A stretch of DNA of 64,000 nucleotides from Methylibium petroleiphilum PM1 (GTDB lineage Bacteria > Pseudomonadota > Gammaproteobacteria > Burkholderiales > Burkholderiaceae_C), in assembly GCF_000015725.1 (NCBI RefSeq), contig NC_008825.1:3100001-3164000 (forward strand), read 5' to 3'. The stretch's first letter is position 1. Every line of letters begins with the position of its first letter. Below the pieces are notes generated by a model. That model worked only from the letters and a program-made list of their open reading frames with translations, did not search any database and was not told the DNA's origin. The position numbers and the translations under genes were made by a program. Positions 56,667 to 64,000 of this stretch are shown piece by piece.

Positions 56667-59219
56667 TCAGGCTGAGCTGTCGACGCAGGCCGGCGCTCTG
56701 CTGTGCATCACGTCCTTCATGATCCCCAGGCTCGCGAACAGGCGTGCCACGTCGAGCACCTGGATCATCAGGTGCCCCTCGTTGGCCTTGATCAGGTGCG
56801 ACACCAGCGCCGGCGCACCACCGCGGAGCTGCGGCGCCCGCGTGATCTGTTGCGCCGCGAACGCCGGTACGCCGTGAAGCTCGCTGACCAGCAGGCCGAT
56901 CTCGACCTCCTGGTATCGCAGCACCACGACCTGGCTGGTGTCGCTGATCACCGTGGGCAGACCGCCCAGCAGCGAGCCAAGGTCGAAAGCCCACAGATAA
57001 CCCTCGACGTGCCCCTCGCGCCGACGCGCCAGCATGCCGATGCGGTGCGGCACCTCGCCCGTCGACACGGCCGTCAGGTGCCACGCCGGTAGCGCCTCGA
57101 TCACGTGCTCGGCCGGCAAGGCCATCAGCGCTGCATCGATGAAGAAGGTCGCGAACTCGGCGCCGCTTGCGACGGTCGATCCCTCGGTCAGCCGCGTGAG
57201 CGCCCGGTGCCGCGCGGTGAGCTGCGGGGTGCGCACCTCGCCGAGCGACTGGAAGGCCACCGCCAGCACATCCTCCACATACCCGTCCGTCCGCTTGAAC
57301 TCGCGATAGCCGTTGGAAACCGAGCAACCGACCAGGGTGTAGCGTCCATCGCGCACGATCACTCGCGACGCGCTGCCGCCATTGCCCAGTGTCAGGAACT
57401 CGGGCGGCAGGTCCAGCGTGCCGCCGACGGCGACCGACGCGTCGGTGCTGGCGATGACGCGGCCGCGTCGATCCACGAACAGCGCCGACATGTCGGCCTG
57501 GGCACCGATGCCGTCGCTCAGCATCGCCTCGAACTCGCGCGCCGAGTTGAAGGCGATGCCGATGCCGCCGACCACCGCGGCCTCGTCGTCCAATGCACGC
57601 ACCGCGGCGTGATAGACATACGTCGGCAACCCGTCGCAGAGCGCAGACGGAAGGAATGGCGTCACGTGATAGGACTGCGAGTCGGGCAGCGCCAGCACGG
57701 CCCGCAGTGTGTCGTCCTCGATCCTGCCGTCGACAACGCTGCCTTGCGCGCGCGGCTCGCTCGCGGCGACGATGCGCCCGTGGCTGTCGTAGACGACCAG
57801 CCGCGTGTAGACCGTGTAGAGCGCGTGGATGCCTTCGAGCAGCGCGGTGAGTGCACGGCGTGCCGGCTCGTCGAGCACCGGCTGTGCGAGCGCGCTGCGC
57901 AGCTCGGGTGTCATCGCCCACCAGCGGCAGTCGTCGGAGCGCTCGTAGAGGTTGCGGTCGAGCAGCTCGACCAGCAGTTGTGTCGTGAACTCCGCACTCG
58001 CGAGACTGGACGCGAGCACCGTGTCGTAAAGATCGCGGATCGAACGCGCGAACAGCTCGTTGCTGCGTGCGCCGGTGTCACTGATCTGCTCCAGCACGGT
58101 CTTGAGGCGATGCAGGTCACCGCCCTCGCCGGCTGCCATCACCTGGCCGTTCCACACCACGCGCCGGATGCCGTCGGCAGCGGTGACGATTTCGTAGAGC
58201 GGCGGGCAGAAGCTGCGCGCATGCGACAGCAAACCTTCGGCGACGGCCTCGTCGAGGCGCTCCAGCACGCCCCCGGCGCGGCCGCTGAAGGCGACTTCGA
58301 GCGGGATCATCACCTGGCTCTGCCAGCCGGGAGGCCCGGCGTAGCCCTGGTAGCCGTCGGACACGAAGGTCTGGACCAGGTAGGTGCGCCCGGCATGGAT
58401 GCACAGCTCGGGCTGCGCCGAGCGGTTCACCGGCACCACCGTGCCCAGCGGCAGCCATTGCTCGTCGGCCGACGCGATGATGCGGTCGTCGGCGTCGAGC
58501 AGCATGATGTTGGAGCGGCCGTCCCGGCCATGGCGCGATGCGAAGATGCTCGCCATCTCCTTCTCGAATCCGAACACCAGACACAGGACACCGACCGGCT
58601 GCCCGTCGCGCGGGTCCAGCATGCGCCGCGAGTAGACGAGCGAGCGCGGCCTGCCCGGCCGCAGGTCGGTCGCACGGAAGCTCTCGACATAGGTGTCGCT
58701 CGCCAGCGACCGAGCGATCAGCGGATCGCCGCTGCCCTCGATCGGCGAATGGGCGTCGATGTGGGCCAGCACACCGCCGCGGATGTCGAGCAGCACGATT
58801 TCGTCGTAGACGGTGTACTTGTCGCGGTACGCGCGCAGCCGCTCGACCACGGCCTCGCGCGTGCCACCGATGCCGGCGACGTAATCGCACAGCTCGCGGT
58901 CCGTCGCGAGGAAGCCGACATCGGCGGTTCGCTCGTAGAGGTTGCGCACGATGATGTCGATCACATGGCGCGCGCGGGTGCCCAGCTCGGCCATCACGTT
59001 GGTCACCTTCTGGTGCACGAGGCTGCTGACCAGCTCCGTTTCGAGGCGCTGGAATCCCTCGCGCGTGGCGGCCATCATCGGCAGGATGCCGCCCGCATCT
59101 TCGGCGCAGTTCATCTTGGTCGACGCCTCGATCATGCGCCACGTCAGGTTGAGTTCACGCAGCGATTCGTCGCAGCGCACCACGTCCCGCATGTGCGGGA
59201 GGAACCCATCTATGTCCAT
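56667..59219 (-). CDS. CheW-domain protein with duplicated cache-like sensor units
   Basis: An 850-residue soluble protein. Two similar units of about 330 residues follow each other: both open NLYER (Asn93 and Asn423), continue through YTVYDEIVLLD or YTVYTRLVVYD and end in LDADDRIIAS or VDRRGRVIAS style cache strands, showing internal duplication. The last 150 residues are CheW-like (SQVVVLRYQEVEIGLLVSELHGVPAF; LMIQVLDVARLFASLG). No membrane helix is evident, which is unusual for cache domains. Probably links a small-molecule signal to a CheA/CheW array. ATG 59219 follows the HDOD gene by 86 bases. The frame stays open far upstream, but that stretch is antisense to the HDOD gene and was excluded. 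Confidence 0.85.
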   Translation of the reverse strand: MDIDGFLPHMRDVVRCDESLRELNLTWRMIEASTKMNCAEDAGGILPMMAATREGFQRLETELVSSLVHQKVTNVMAELGTRARHVIDIIVRNLYERTADVGFLATDRELCDYVAGIGGTREAVVERLRAYRDKYTVYDEIVLLDIRGGVLAHIDAHSPIEGSGDPLIARSLASDTYVESFRATDLRPGRPRSLVYSRRMLDPRDGQPVGVLCLVFGFEKEMASIFASRHGRDGRSNIMLLDADDRIIASADEQWLPLGTVVPVNRSAQPELCIHAGRTYLVQTFVSDGYQGYAGPPGWQSQVMIPLEVAFSGRAGGVLERLDEAVAEGLLSHARSFCPPLYEIVTAADGIRRVVWNGQVMAAGEGGDLHRLKTVLEQISDTGARSNELFARSIRDLYDTVLASSLASAEFTTQLLVELLDRNLYERSDDCRWWAMTPELRSALAQPVLDEPARRALTALLEGIHALYTVYTRLVVYDSHGRIVAASEPRAQGSVVDGRIEDDTLRAVLALPDSQSYHVTPFLPSALCDGLPTYVYHAAVRALDDEAAVVGGIGIAFNSAREFEAMLSDGIGAQADMSALFVDRRGRVIASTDASVAVGGTLDLPPEFLTLGNGGSASRVIVRDGRYTLVGCSVSNGYREFKRTDGYVEDVLAVAFQSLGEVRTPQLTARHRALTRLTEGSTVASGAEFATFFIDAALMALPAEHVIEALPAWHLTAVSTGEVPHRIGMLARRREGHVEGYLWAFDLGSLLGGLPTVISDTSQVVVLRYQEVEIGLLVSELHGVPAFAAQQITRAPQLRGGAPALVSHLIKANEGHLMIQVLDVARLFASLGIMKDVMHSRAPACVDSSA

Positions 59220-59305
59220 TCTTGTGCTTGCTGTCCAGCCCGGCAGGCCGATGCGGCGCTGCAGCAATGTCCATGCCCGGGGCGACGTGCGCCGAGCCGT
59301 GCGGG

Positions 59306-61147
59306 CTAGGCGGCTGCGTCCAGCGGCCGCAGCGCAGCGTCGACCGAGCGTTGCGCCTGCTGCACCGCATGCAGCAGCTCGTTCTGGCCCAGCACCAGCG
59401 CACGCGCATAGCGCTGGCTCACGCGGGCCAGCGCGGCCGCCGCCGCCGAGGCCCCGGCCCGTGCCTCGCGCGAGGCCATCGCGGCCGCGGCCTCGACGGC
59501 CGCGCTGGCCAGCAGACGCAGCGTGTCGGCTCGGTGATCGGGCGCACGCACCGGGGCTTCCAGAGACACACGCCGCATCGCATGCAGCACCGTCTCGTCG
59601 AAACCCCAGTGGCGCGCGACGGCCATCGCCAGCGCGTCGAGCTCCACGCCGATCACGGCGCAGGCCGCCGCCGCTTCGGACATGCCGCGTGCGCCGCCCG
59701 GCTCGGGGTCGACCAGGCGGTGGATCTGTTCGGCTTCCTCGGGGAAGTGGTAGCGCACGAGCAGCGTGCCCAGGCTCTGCAGCAAGGCGAGCAGGAAGGC
59801 TTCTTCGCCGTCCATGTCGGCCGGGCACAGCGTGCGCGCCACGTGCGCCGCGACGCGCGCCTCGCGCAGGCTCGCCGCCAGCGCGACGGCGTTCGTTTCG
59901 GACAACGCACCCGGCCACGGCCGCAGGCCGTTCGCCACCGGCCGCAGGCCTTGCACGCCGAACAGCTGCACCGCGCGCCGCACGGTGGTCACGCCACCGC
60001 TCGCGTGCGCCGCGAACTGAGCCGCGTTGACCTGGCGCAGCAACTCGAAGGCCAGCGCCGGGTCCTGGATGATCAGTTCCGCCATCTCGTCGATGCGCTG
60101 CTGCTCCATTGCCACCACCGCGGACACACGGCCCAGCAGACCCGGCAACGCCGGCAGGTGGCCCACGCTGTGCAGGCGGTCGAGCAGGAGGCCGAGCACA
60201 CCATCGCCACCGGCCGCCTGCGCGTCCAGCCAGCCCTGCAGCGCGCGCTGAAGACTGCGCGCGCCGAGGTAGCGGCGCTGCGGTTCCCGCTCGGTGGCGC
60301 GGTTGGCAATGGCACGCAGCGCATCGGGCACCGGCTGCGGCGTGGTCCAGCCCAGGCGCACGATCTCGCGGTCGAGCCGCGCCAGGGCCGTGGGCGGGTC
60401 GGCCTCGTCGAGCGCCGGCTGGCCGGCGAGCAAGCGATGCAGCAGCAACCCGCAGGCCTGCAGGTCGCGCGCGCCGGCATCGCGTTGCGTGCGCAAGGCG
60501 TCGGGATCGACGGCCAGCGCCGAGCCGCTGGCCGCGGCGGCCTGCGATGCCGAGGCATCGGCGCCGGGCAGCAGCAGCGCGCGGCCCTGCGGATCGATGA
60601 GGACGCTGTAGCCGCCCACGTCGCCGTGCGCCAGGCCGGCCTCGTGCATGAAGGCCAGACCCTGCAGCAGGTCGCACAGCCATTGCGCGGCCTGCACCGG
60701 CGAGGGCATCTCGCCACCGGCCAGATGGGCGTCGAGCGTGAGGCCGGCCAGCGCCGGGCCCGCCAGAAAGGGCCAGCGTTCCTCCACGCCGACGTCGACG
60801 ATGGGCAGCAGTTGCGGATGGCTCAGGCGGGCCACGTGGCGCGCGCCGCGCAACCACGCCTCGAGCGTGGCTGCGTCGGCCGGTTGCTGGCGCGGCAGCG
60901 TGAGGTAGCGGTCGGCGCCGGCCGCCGGGTCATGAGCCAGCCACAGCATCGTGCGGCTGCTCTTGCCGAGCAGTTGCCGAAGCTCGAAACGACCGAGACG
61001 CCGGGTCGTGGACGAGCCGGCCGGCAGGGCGCCGGGCGTGGTGGTCGGGGCAGCGAGCATCGGCATGGGCACAGTGGTCACGCGATTGGACCCTGGAGCG
61101 CGCGCCGGTGAAGCCGTGAACTGCGGGGTCCGGACGGGTCTGTTCAT
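59306..61147 (-). CDS. Pseudokinase-HDOD fusion protein
   Basis: About 613 residues. The N-terminal part resembles a Ser/Thr kinase: LGRFELRQLLGKSSRTMLWLAHD (glycine loop without its glycines), ARHVARLSHPQLLPIVDVG, and a catalytic loop reading HGDVGGYS in place of HxDxKxxN, with no DFG. It therefore looks catalytically dead. The C-terminal half is an HDOD domain (LLGRVSAVVAMEQQRIDEMAELIIQDPALAFELLRQVN; AVQLFGVQGLRPVANG). HDOD proteins act in signalling without nuclease or phosphodiesterase activity. It is followed by the CheW-cache gene in the same direction, so the two may form one signalling unit. ATG 61147 or 61066. Confidence 0.85.
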   Translation of the reverse strand: MNRPVRTPQFTASPARAPGSNRVTTVPMPMLAAPTTTPGALPAGSSTTRRLGRFELRQLLGKSSRTMLWLAHDPAAGADRYLTLPRQQPADAATLEAWLRGARHVARLSHPQLLPIVDVGVEERWPFLAGPALAGLTLDAHLAGGEMPSPVQAAQWLCDLLQGLAFMHEAGLAHGDVGGYSVLIDPQGRALLLPGADASASQAAAASGSALAVDPDALRTQRDAGARDLQACGLLLHRLLAGQPALDEADPPTALARLDREIVRLGWTTPQPVPDALRAIANRATEREPQRRYLGARSLQRALQGWLDAQAAGGDGVLGLLLDRLHSVGHLPALPGLLGRVSAVVAMEQQRIDEMAELIIQDPALAFELLRQVNAAQFAAHASGGVTTVRRAVQLFGVQGLRPVANGLRPWPGALSETNAVALAASLREARVAAHVARTLCPADMDGEEAFLLALLQSLGTLLVRYHFPEEAEQIHRLVDPEPGGARGMSEAAAACAVIGVELDALAMAVARHWGFDETVLHAMRRVSLEAPVRAPDHRADTLRLLASAAVEAAAAMASREARAGASAAAAALARVSQRYARALVLGQNELLHAVQQAQRSVDAALRPLDAAA

Positions 61148-61168
61148 GGCGCCGGGGCCCGCCGTTCC

Positions 61169-61174
61169 TATACT
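61169..61174 (+). promoter_or_regulatory. Candidate -10 box (TATACT) of the dehydrogenase gene
   Basis: TATACT lies 34 bases before the ATG at 61209, a normal leader length. No clear -35 box. Confidence 0.45.
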
Positions 61175-61208
61175 GGCCCGACCTGACCCTGCCCTGGAGT
61201 GTTCACCG

Positions 61209-62078
61209 ATGAAGCTTGCCCTGCTCGGGACCGGACTGATGGGCGCGCCGATGACGCGCCGCCTGTGCGCCGCCGGCCTCGACGTGACCGTGTGGAACCG
61301 CACACGCGCCAAGGCCGAGGCCCTGGCGTCGGCCGGTGCCCGCGTGGCCGACACGCCGGACGCGGCGGTGCGAACGGCCGAGCTCGTGATCACCATGCTC
61401 GAGCACGGCGACATCGTGGAGGAACTGCTGTTCGCGCACGGCCTGGCCGACGCGCTGCCACGCGGCGCGCTGCTGGTGGACATGAGCTCCATCCGGCCGG
61501 CGCAGGCGCGTGCCCACGCCGCCGCGCTGGCCGAGCGCGGCGTGGCCCATCTCGACGCCCCGGTCTCGGGCGGCACGGTGGGCGCCGAGGCCGGCACGCT
61601 GGCCATCATGGCCGGCGGCGAGGCGGCCGACTTCGAGCGCGCGCGGCCGGCGTTCGCCCCGCTCGGCCGCGCCACCCACGTGGGCCCGCACGGCGCGGGG
61701 CAATTGGCCAAGCTGGCCAACCAGATGATCGTGGGCATCACCATCGGCGCCGTGGCCGAGGCCCTGCTGCTGGCCGAACGCGGCGGTGCCGACCCGGCCA
61801 AGGTGCGCGAGGCCCTGCGCGGCGGCTTCGCCGACAGCCGCATCCTCGAGGTGCACGGCCAGCGCATGGTCGAGCGCGACTTCGCCAAGCGCGCCGCGAT
61901 CACCGTGCAGATCAAGGACCTGCGCAACGCGCTGACCACCGGCGCCGAGCTCGGCTTCGACGCACCGATCACCCAGTTGTTCGAGCAGCTGTACCGCAGC
62001 GCCGCCGACCACGGCTGGGCCGACGCAGACCACGCCGGCCTCTGGCTGGAACTGGCACGACGCAACGGCATGAAGTGA
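61209..62078 (+). CDS. NAD(P)-dependent beta-hydroxyacid-type dehydrogenase
   Basis: A 289-residue 6-phosphogluconate/3-hydroxyisobutyrate dehydrogenase-like enzyme. The cofactor motif is ALLGTGLMGAPMTRRL, followed by WNRTRAKAEAL, LVDMSSIRPAQA, LDAPVSGGTVGAEAGTLAIM (substrate signature) and AGQLAKLANQMIV with the catalytic Lys in KLANQ. Substrate (hydroxyisobutyrate, tartronate semialdehyde or similar) not determinable. Followed by a tRNA gene. Confidence 0.92.
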   Translation: MKLALLGTGLMGAPMTRRLCAAGLDVTVWNRTRAKAEALASAGARVADTPDAAVRTAELVITMLEHGDIVEELLFAHGLADALPRGALLVDMSSIRPAQARAHAAALAERGVAHLDAPVSGGTVGAEAGTLAIMAGGEAADFERARPAFAPLGRATHVGPHGAGQLAKLANQMIVGITIGAVAEALLLAERGGADPAKVREALRGGFADSRILEVHGQRMVERDFAKRAAITVQIKDLRNALTTGAELGFDAPITQLFEQLYRSAADHGWADADHAGLWLELARRNGMK

Positions 62079-62090
62079 GCGGCGATCGGC

Positions 62091-62096
62091 TACAAT
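62091..62096 (+). promoter_or_regulatory. -10 box of the tRNA-Ala gene
   Basis: TACAAT ends 12 bases before the mature 5' end, leaving a short 5' leader for RNase P. It begins 12 bases after the preceding stop codon. Confidence 0.6.
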
Positions 62097-62108
62097 CCGC
62101 TCCGTCGT

Positions 62109-62184
<76 letters not shown>

Positions 62185-62226
62185 TCCACAGAGTCCCGGA
62201 CTTCCCGCCAAGTCCTCGACGAACAC

Positions 62227-62262
62227 AAAAGCCCTGGAGCGCCGATGGCCCCAGGGCTTTTT
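62227..62262 (+). terminator. Rho-independent terminator after tRNA-Ala
   Basis: AAAAGCCCTGG pairs with CCAGGGCTTTT and is followed by a further T. It lies 43 bases after the tRNA; its symmetry (A run and T run) may also let it end the convergent cupin transcript. Confidence 0.85.
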
Positions 62263-62293
62263 CATGCCCGGCCTTGCCGCCCCGGCACCCCAC

Positions 62294-62695
62294 TCACCTC
62301 ACCGGCATGACCGCCGGCACGCCCTGGTCCTTCAGCAGGAACACGACGAACTTCGCCGGTTCGGTCTGGCTCGCGTTGCGGCCCACGACGTGGATGTCAT
62401 CCGGCGCTTCGTAGAAGCCTTGTCCCGGCTCGAGCGTCACCGCGGGGCCGCCCTTCACCTGCATCACGATCGCTCCCTCGAGCACATAGACGAAGGCATG
62501 CGCGTTGTGTCGATGGATGGCGTCAGCCCCGCCCGGCGGGTACTTCACCGTGAGCACCAGCCCTTCCTTGCCGGTCAGGTCGGCCAGCGGCCTGGACATG
62601 ACCTGCTCGACGTGGGCAGGCGGGGCCGCCTGGGAGCCCGGCGCAGCGAGCATGGCGCCAGCGAGCAGGAGGGGAGCAGCGAGCGTCTTCGTCAT
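62294..62695 (-). CDS. Secreted cupin-domain protein
   Basis: A 133-residue protein with a signal peptide (MTKTLAAPLLLAGAMLAAPG ... QAA) and a single cupin: motif 1 HRHNAHAFVYVLEG with His-His-Glu-type metal ligands, and motif 2 GQGFYEAPDDIHVVGRN with a late His. Such proteins are enzymes or ligand binders of unknown substrate. The start at 62695 has GGAG about 9 bases upstream. Follows the flavoprotein gene in the same direction (49-base gap), so they may be co-transcribed. Confidence 0.85.
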   Translation of the reverse strand: MTKTLAAPLLLAGAMLAAPGSQAAPPAHVEQVMSRPLADLTGKEGLVLTVKYPPGGADAIHRHNAHAFVYVLEGAIVMQVKGGPAVTLEPGQGFYEAPDDIHVVGRNASQTEPAKFVVFLLKDQGVPAVMPVR

Positions 62696-62744
62696 GAGGA
62701 ACTCCAAACGGAAATGAAATGCCGCGCTGATGCACCGCCGCGCA

Positions 62745-63953
62745 TCACGGCACGATGACGTGGTCGGGGTTGGCAATCGCGAAGGCGGCCTCGCGATCCG
62801 CCTGGGGCGGATAGATCCACTGCGTGTTGATCGTCTGCTTCGTGGCCTTGCCGACCTCGCGCGTCAGCTTGATCTGGCGGTCCCAGCCTTCGGTGAAGAG
62901 GGCGCCCCAGGGCCCCAGATCGAGACAGGTCACGTACTTCGGCTGGCTGTAGGGGTGGGTGGGCAGGCCGACCAGTTCGGCGGCAGCGTTGTGGCCCGCC
63001 ACGCGGCCCAGGCTCAGCGCGTGCTGGCAGGACATCGCCGCGTGATGGCCCTCGTCGTCGGTGGCCGCCAGCGCGACATCGCCGGTGACGAACACGTCCG
63101 GCACGCTGCGAGCCCGCAACTGCGGGTCGGCGTGCACGCGCCCGTAGCGATCGTGTTCGCCCTCGATCTGCGCGGCCAGCGGGTGGGCACGGGCACCGGC
63201 GGTCCACACCACGGTGTGGGTCGCGATGCGTTCGCCGCTGGAGAGGGTCACGCCGTCGGTGTCGATCGCCACGACCCCCGCGGAGGTCCTCACCTCCACG
63301 CCGCACTCGGCCAGGGCCGACTCGATCACCGGGCGAGGCACCGGCCCGAGATCCGGACCGATGACCGGTGCCTGCTCCACCACCACGACACGGATCTTCG
63401 CGCCCGGACCGAGGATGTCGCGCAAGCGCCGCGGCATCTCGGTCACGGTCTCGATGCCGGTGAAGCCGCCACCGGCCACCACGACCGTGTTGCGCGCGGC
63501 CGTCTCCGGCCGCTCGGCCAGCGAGCGCAGATGGGCGTCGAGGGTCATCGCGCTGGCCAGTTGATCGACATTGAAGCTGTGCTCGGCGAGACCGGGCACG
63601 TCAGGCAGGAACAGCCGGCTGCCGGTCGCCAGCACGAAGCGCTCGTAGGGCAGCGTGCTGCGCCGGCCGTCGGCGCCGGTCACGTCCACCTCGTGCCGCT
63701 CCGTGTGGACGGCGTCCACCACCCCGGCAAGGTGGCGGACACCGACCGCCGCGAACAACGGCGCAAGGTCCGGCGCCATCTCCTCGAACGCGGTCTCGTA
63801 GAGGCGCGGGCGGATGTGCAGATGGGGCGTGGGCGACACGACGAGGATCTCCACGTCGCGCTCCCGACCGGCCAGCGACACGGCCCGAGCGGCCGACAGC
63901 GCCGCCCACGTCCCGGCGAAGCCCGAGCCTGCGATCACGATCTTCTGGGTCAT
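62745..63953 (-). CDS. FAD-dependent oxidoreductase, NADH dehydrogenase type II-like
   Basis: A 402-residue two-dinucleotide-binding flavoprotein. FAD motif IVIAGSGFAGTWAALSAAR at the N-terminus, NAD(P) motif VVVAGGGFTGIETVTEM mid-chain, ATGSRLF, and the second FAD contact VFVTGDVAL (GD motif). C-terminal SQPKYVTCLDLGPWGALFTEGW is typical of Ndh-like membrane-associated enzymes that pass electrons from NADH to quinone. Its exact acceptor is not determined. The upstream 47 bases reach the window edge. Confidence 0.88.
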   Translation of the reverse strand: MTQKIVIAGSGFAGTWAALSAARAVSLAGRERDVEILVVSPTPHLHIRPRLYETAFEEMAPDLAPLFAAVGVRHLAGVVDAVHTERHEVDVTGADGRRSTLPYERFVLATGSRLFLPDVPGLAEHSFNVDQLASAMTLDAHLRSLAERPETAARNTVVVAGGGFTGIETVTEMPRRLRDILGPGAKIRVVVVEQAPVIGPDLGPVPRPVIESALAECGVEVRTSAGVVAIDTDGVTLSSGERIATHTVVWTAGARAHPLAAQIEGEHDRYGRVHADPQLRARSVPDVFVTGDVALAATDDEGHHAAMSCQHALSLGRVAGHNAAAELVGLPTHPYSQPKYVTCLDLGPWGALFTEGWDRQIKLTREVGKATKQTINTQWIYPPQADREAAFAIANPDHVIVP

Positions 63954-64000
63954 TCGATGCTTTCTTGATGAGGATAAAAGTGGCGAGGTTCCGGCGCTCG

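Noticed and set aside
59220-60857. Upstream extension of the CheW-cache protein to about 1396 residues
   Set aside because: The extra part overlaps the HDOD gene in another frame and consists of Arg/Ala/Gly-rich low-complexity sequence; ATG 59219 fits the domain start.

Overview
The window is about 64 kb of very GC-rich chromosome. Gene order (glyA-nrdR-minor pilins-ribD-ribE-ribB-ribH-nusB; ybgC-tolQ-tolR-tolA), frequent TACAAT-type -10 elements and protein features point to a betaproteobacterium of the order Burkholderiales, probably near the Methylibium/Rubrivivax/Leptothrix group. That placement is inferred from gene content; no database search was run. Coding density is high, with many 1-20 base overlaps. 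No prophage, CRISPR array, rRNA operon or replication origin was seen. The only clear mobile element is one IS5-family insertion.

Layout. 1-9.4 kb: tail of a LuxR-type regulator, an EF-hand protein, an rhlE helicase, a metallo-beta-lactamase-fold hydrolase, an Aer-like PAS chemoreceptor, an SDR dehydrogenase, then an MFS exporter and MarR regulator divergent from a PaaI-like thioesterase and gloA. 9.4-15 kb: ChaC-like cyclotransferase, AI-2E-type permease, and a molybdenum hydroxylase pair (IorA/IorB-like) with a MocA/MobA-like nucleotidyltransferase. 15-23 kb: pdxH, a ZnuD-like TonB receptor with a small His-containing partner, msrA, a YdcF protein, ubiD, and a membrane-anchored lytic transglycosylase with a structured leader. 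23-33 kb: glyA, nrdR, five minor-pilin genes without pilY1, four riboflavin genes and nusB. 33-39 kb: aminotransferase, Ser/Thr kinase plus TssQ-like lipoprotein, ybgC and tolQRA. 39-42.3 kb: a complete bufferin-type (DUF2282/DUF692/DUF2063/DoxX) RiPP operon divergent from an ECF sigma/zinc-finger anti-sigma pair. 42.3-50.1 kb: an RND tripartite efflux operon whose pump gene is split by the IS. 50-64 kb: a fused 5-oxoprolinase/hydantoinase, an orphan GspE-like ATPase, a duplicated-sensor CheW protein next to a pseudokinase-HDOD protein, a beta-hydroxyacid-type dehydrogenase, tRNA-Ala(CGC), a secreted cupin and a type II NADH dehydrogenase-like flavoprotein.

How genes work together. The rib genes plus nusB form a riboflavin block, apparently driven by several internal promoters and without an FMN riboswitch. 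The buf genes probably make a modified, cysteine-rich, copper-handling peptide under control of the adjacent sigma factor. The RND operon has a candidate TetR operator in front of its adaptor gene and its regulator as last gene, but the pump is inactivated by a precise insertion whose removal would restore a 1049-residue protein.

The items most worth follow-up are the buf/ECF locus, the IS-disrupted pump, the pseudokinase-HDOD/CheW pair, and a cluster of consecutive hairpins between ydcF and ubiD that may be an unrecognised structured RNA.
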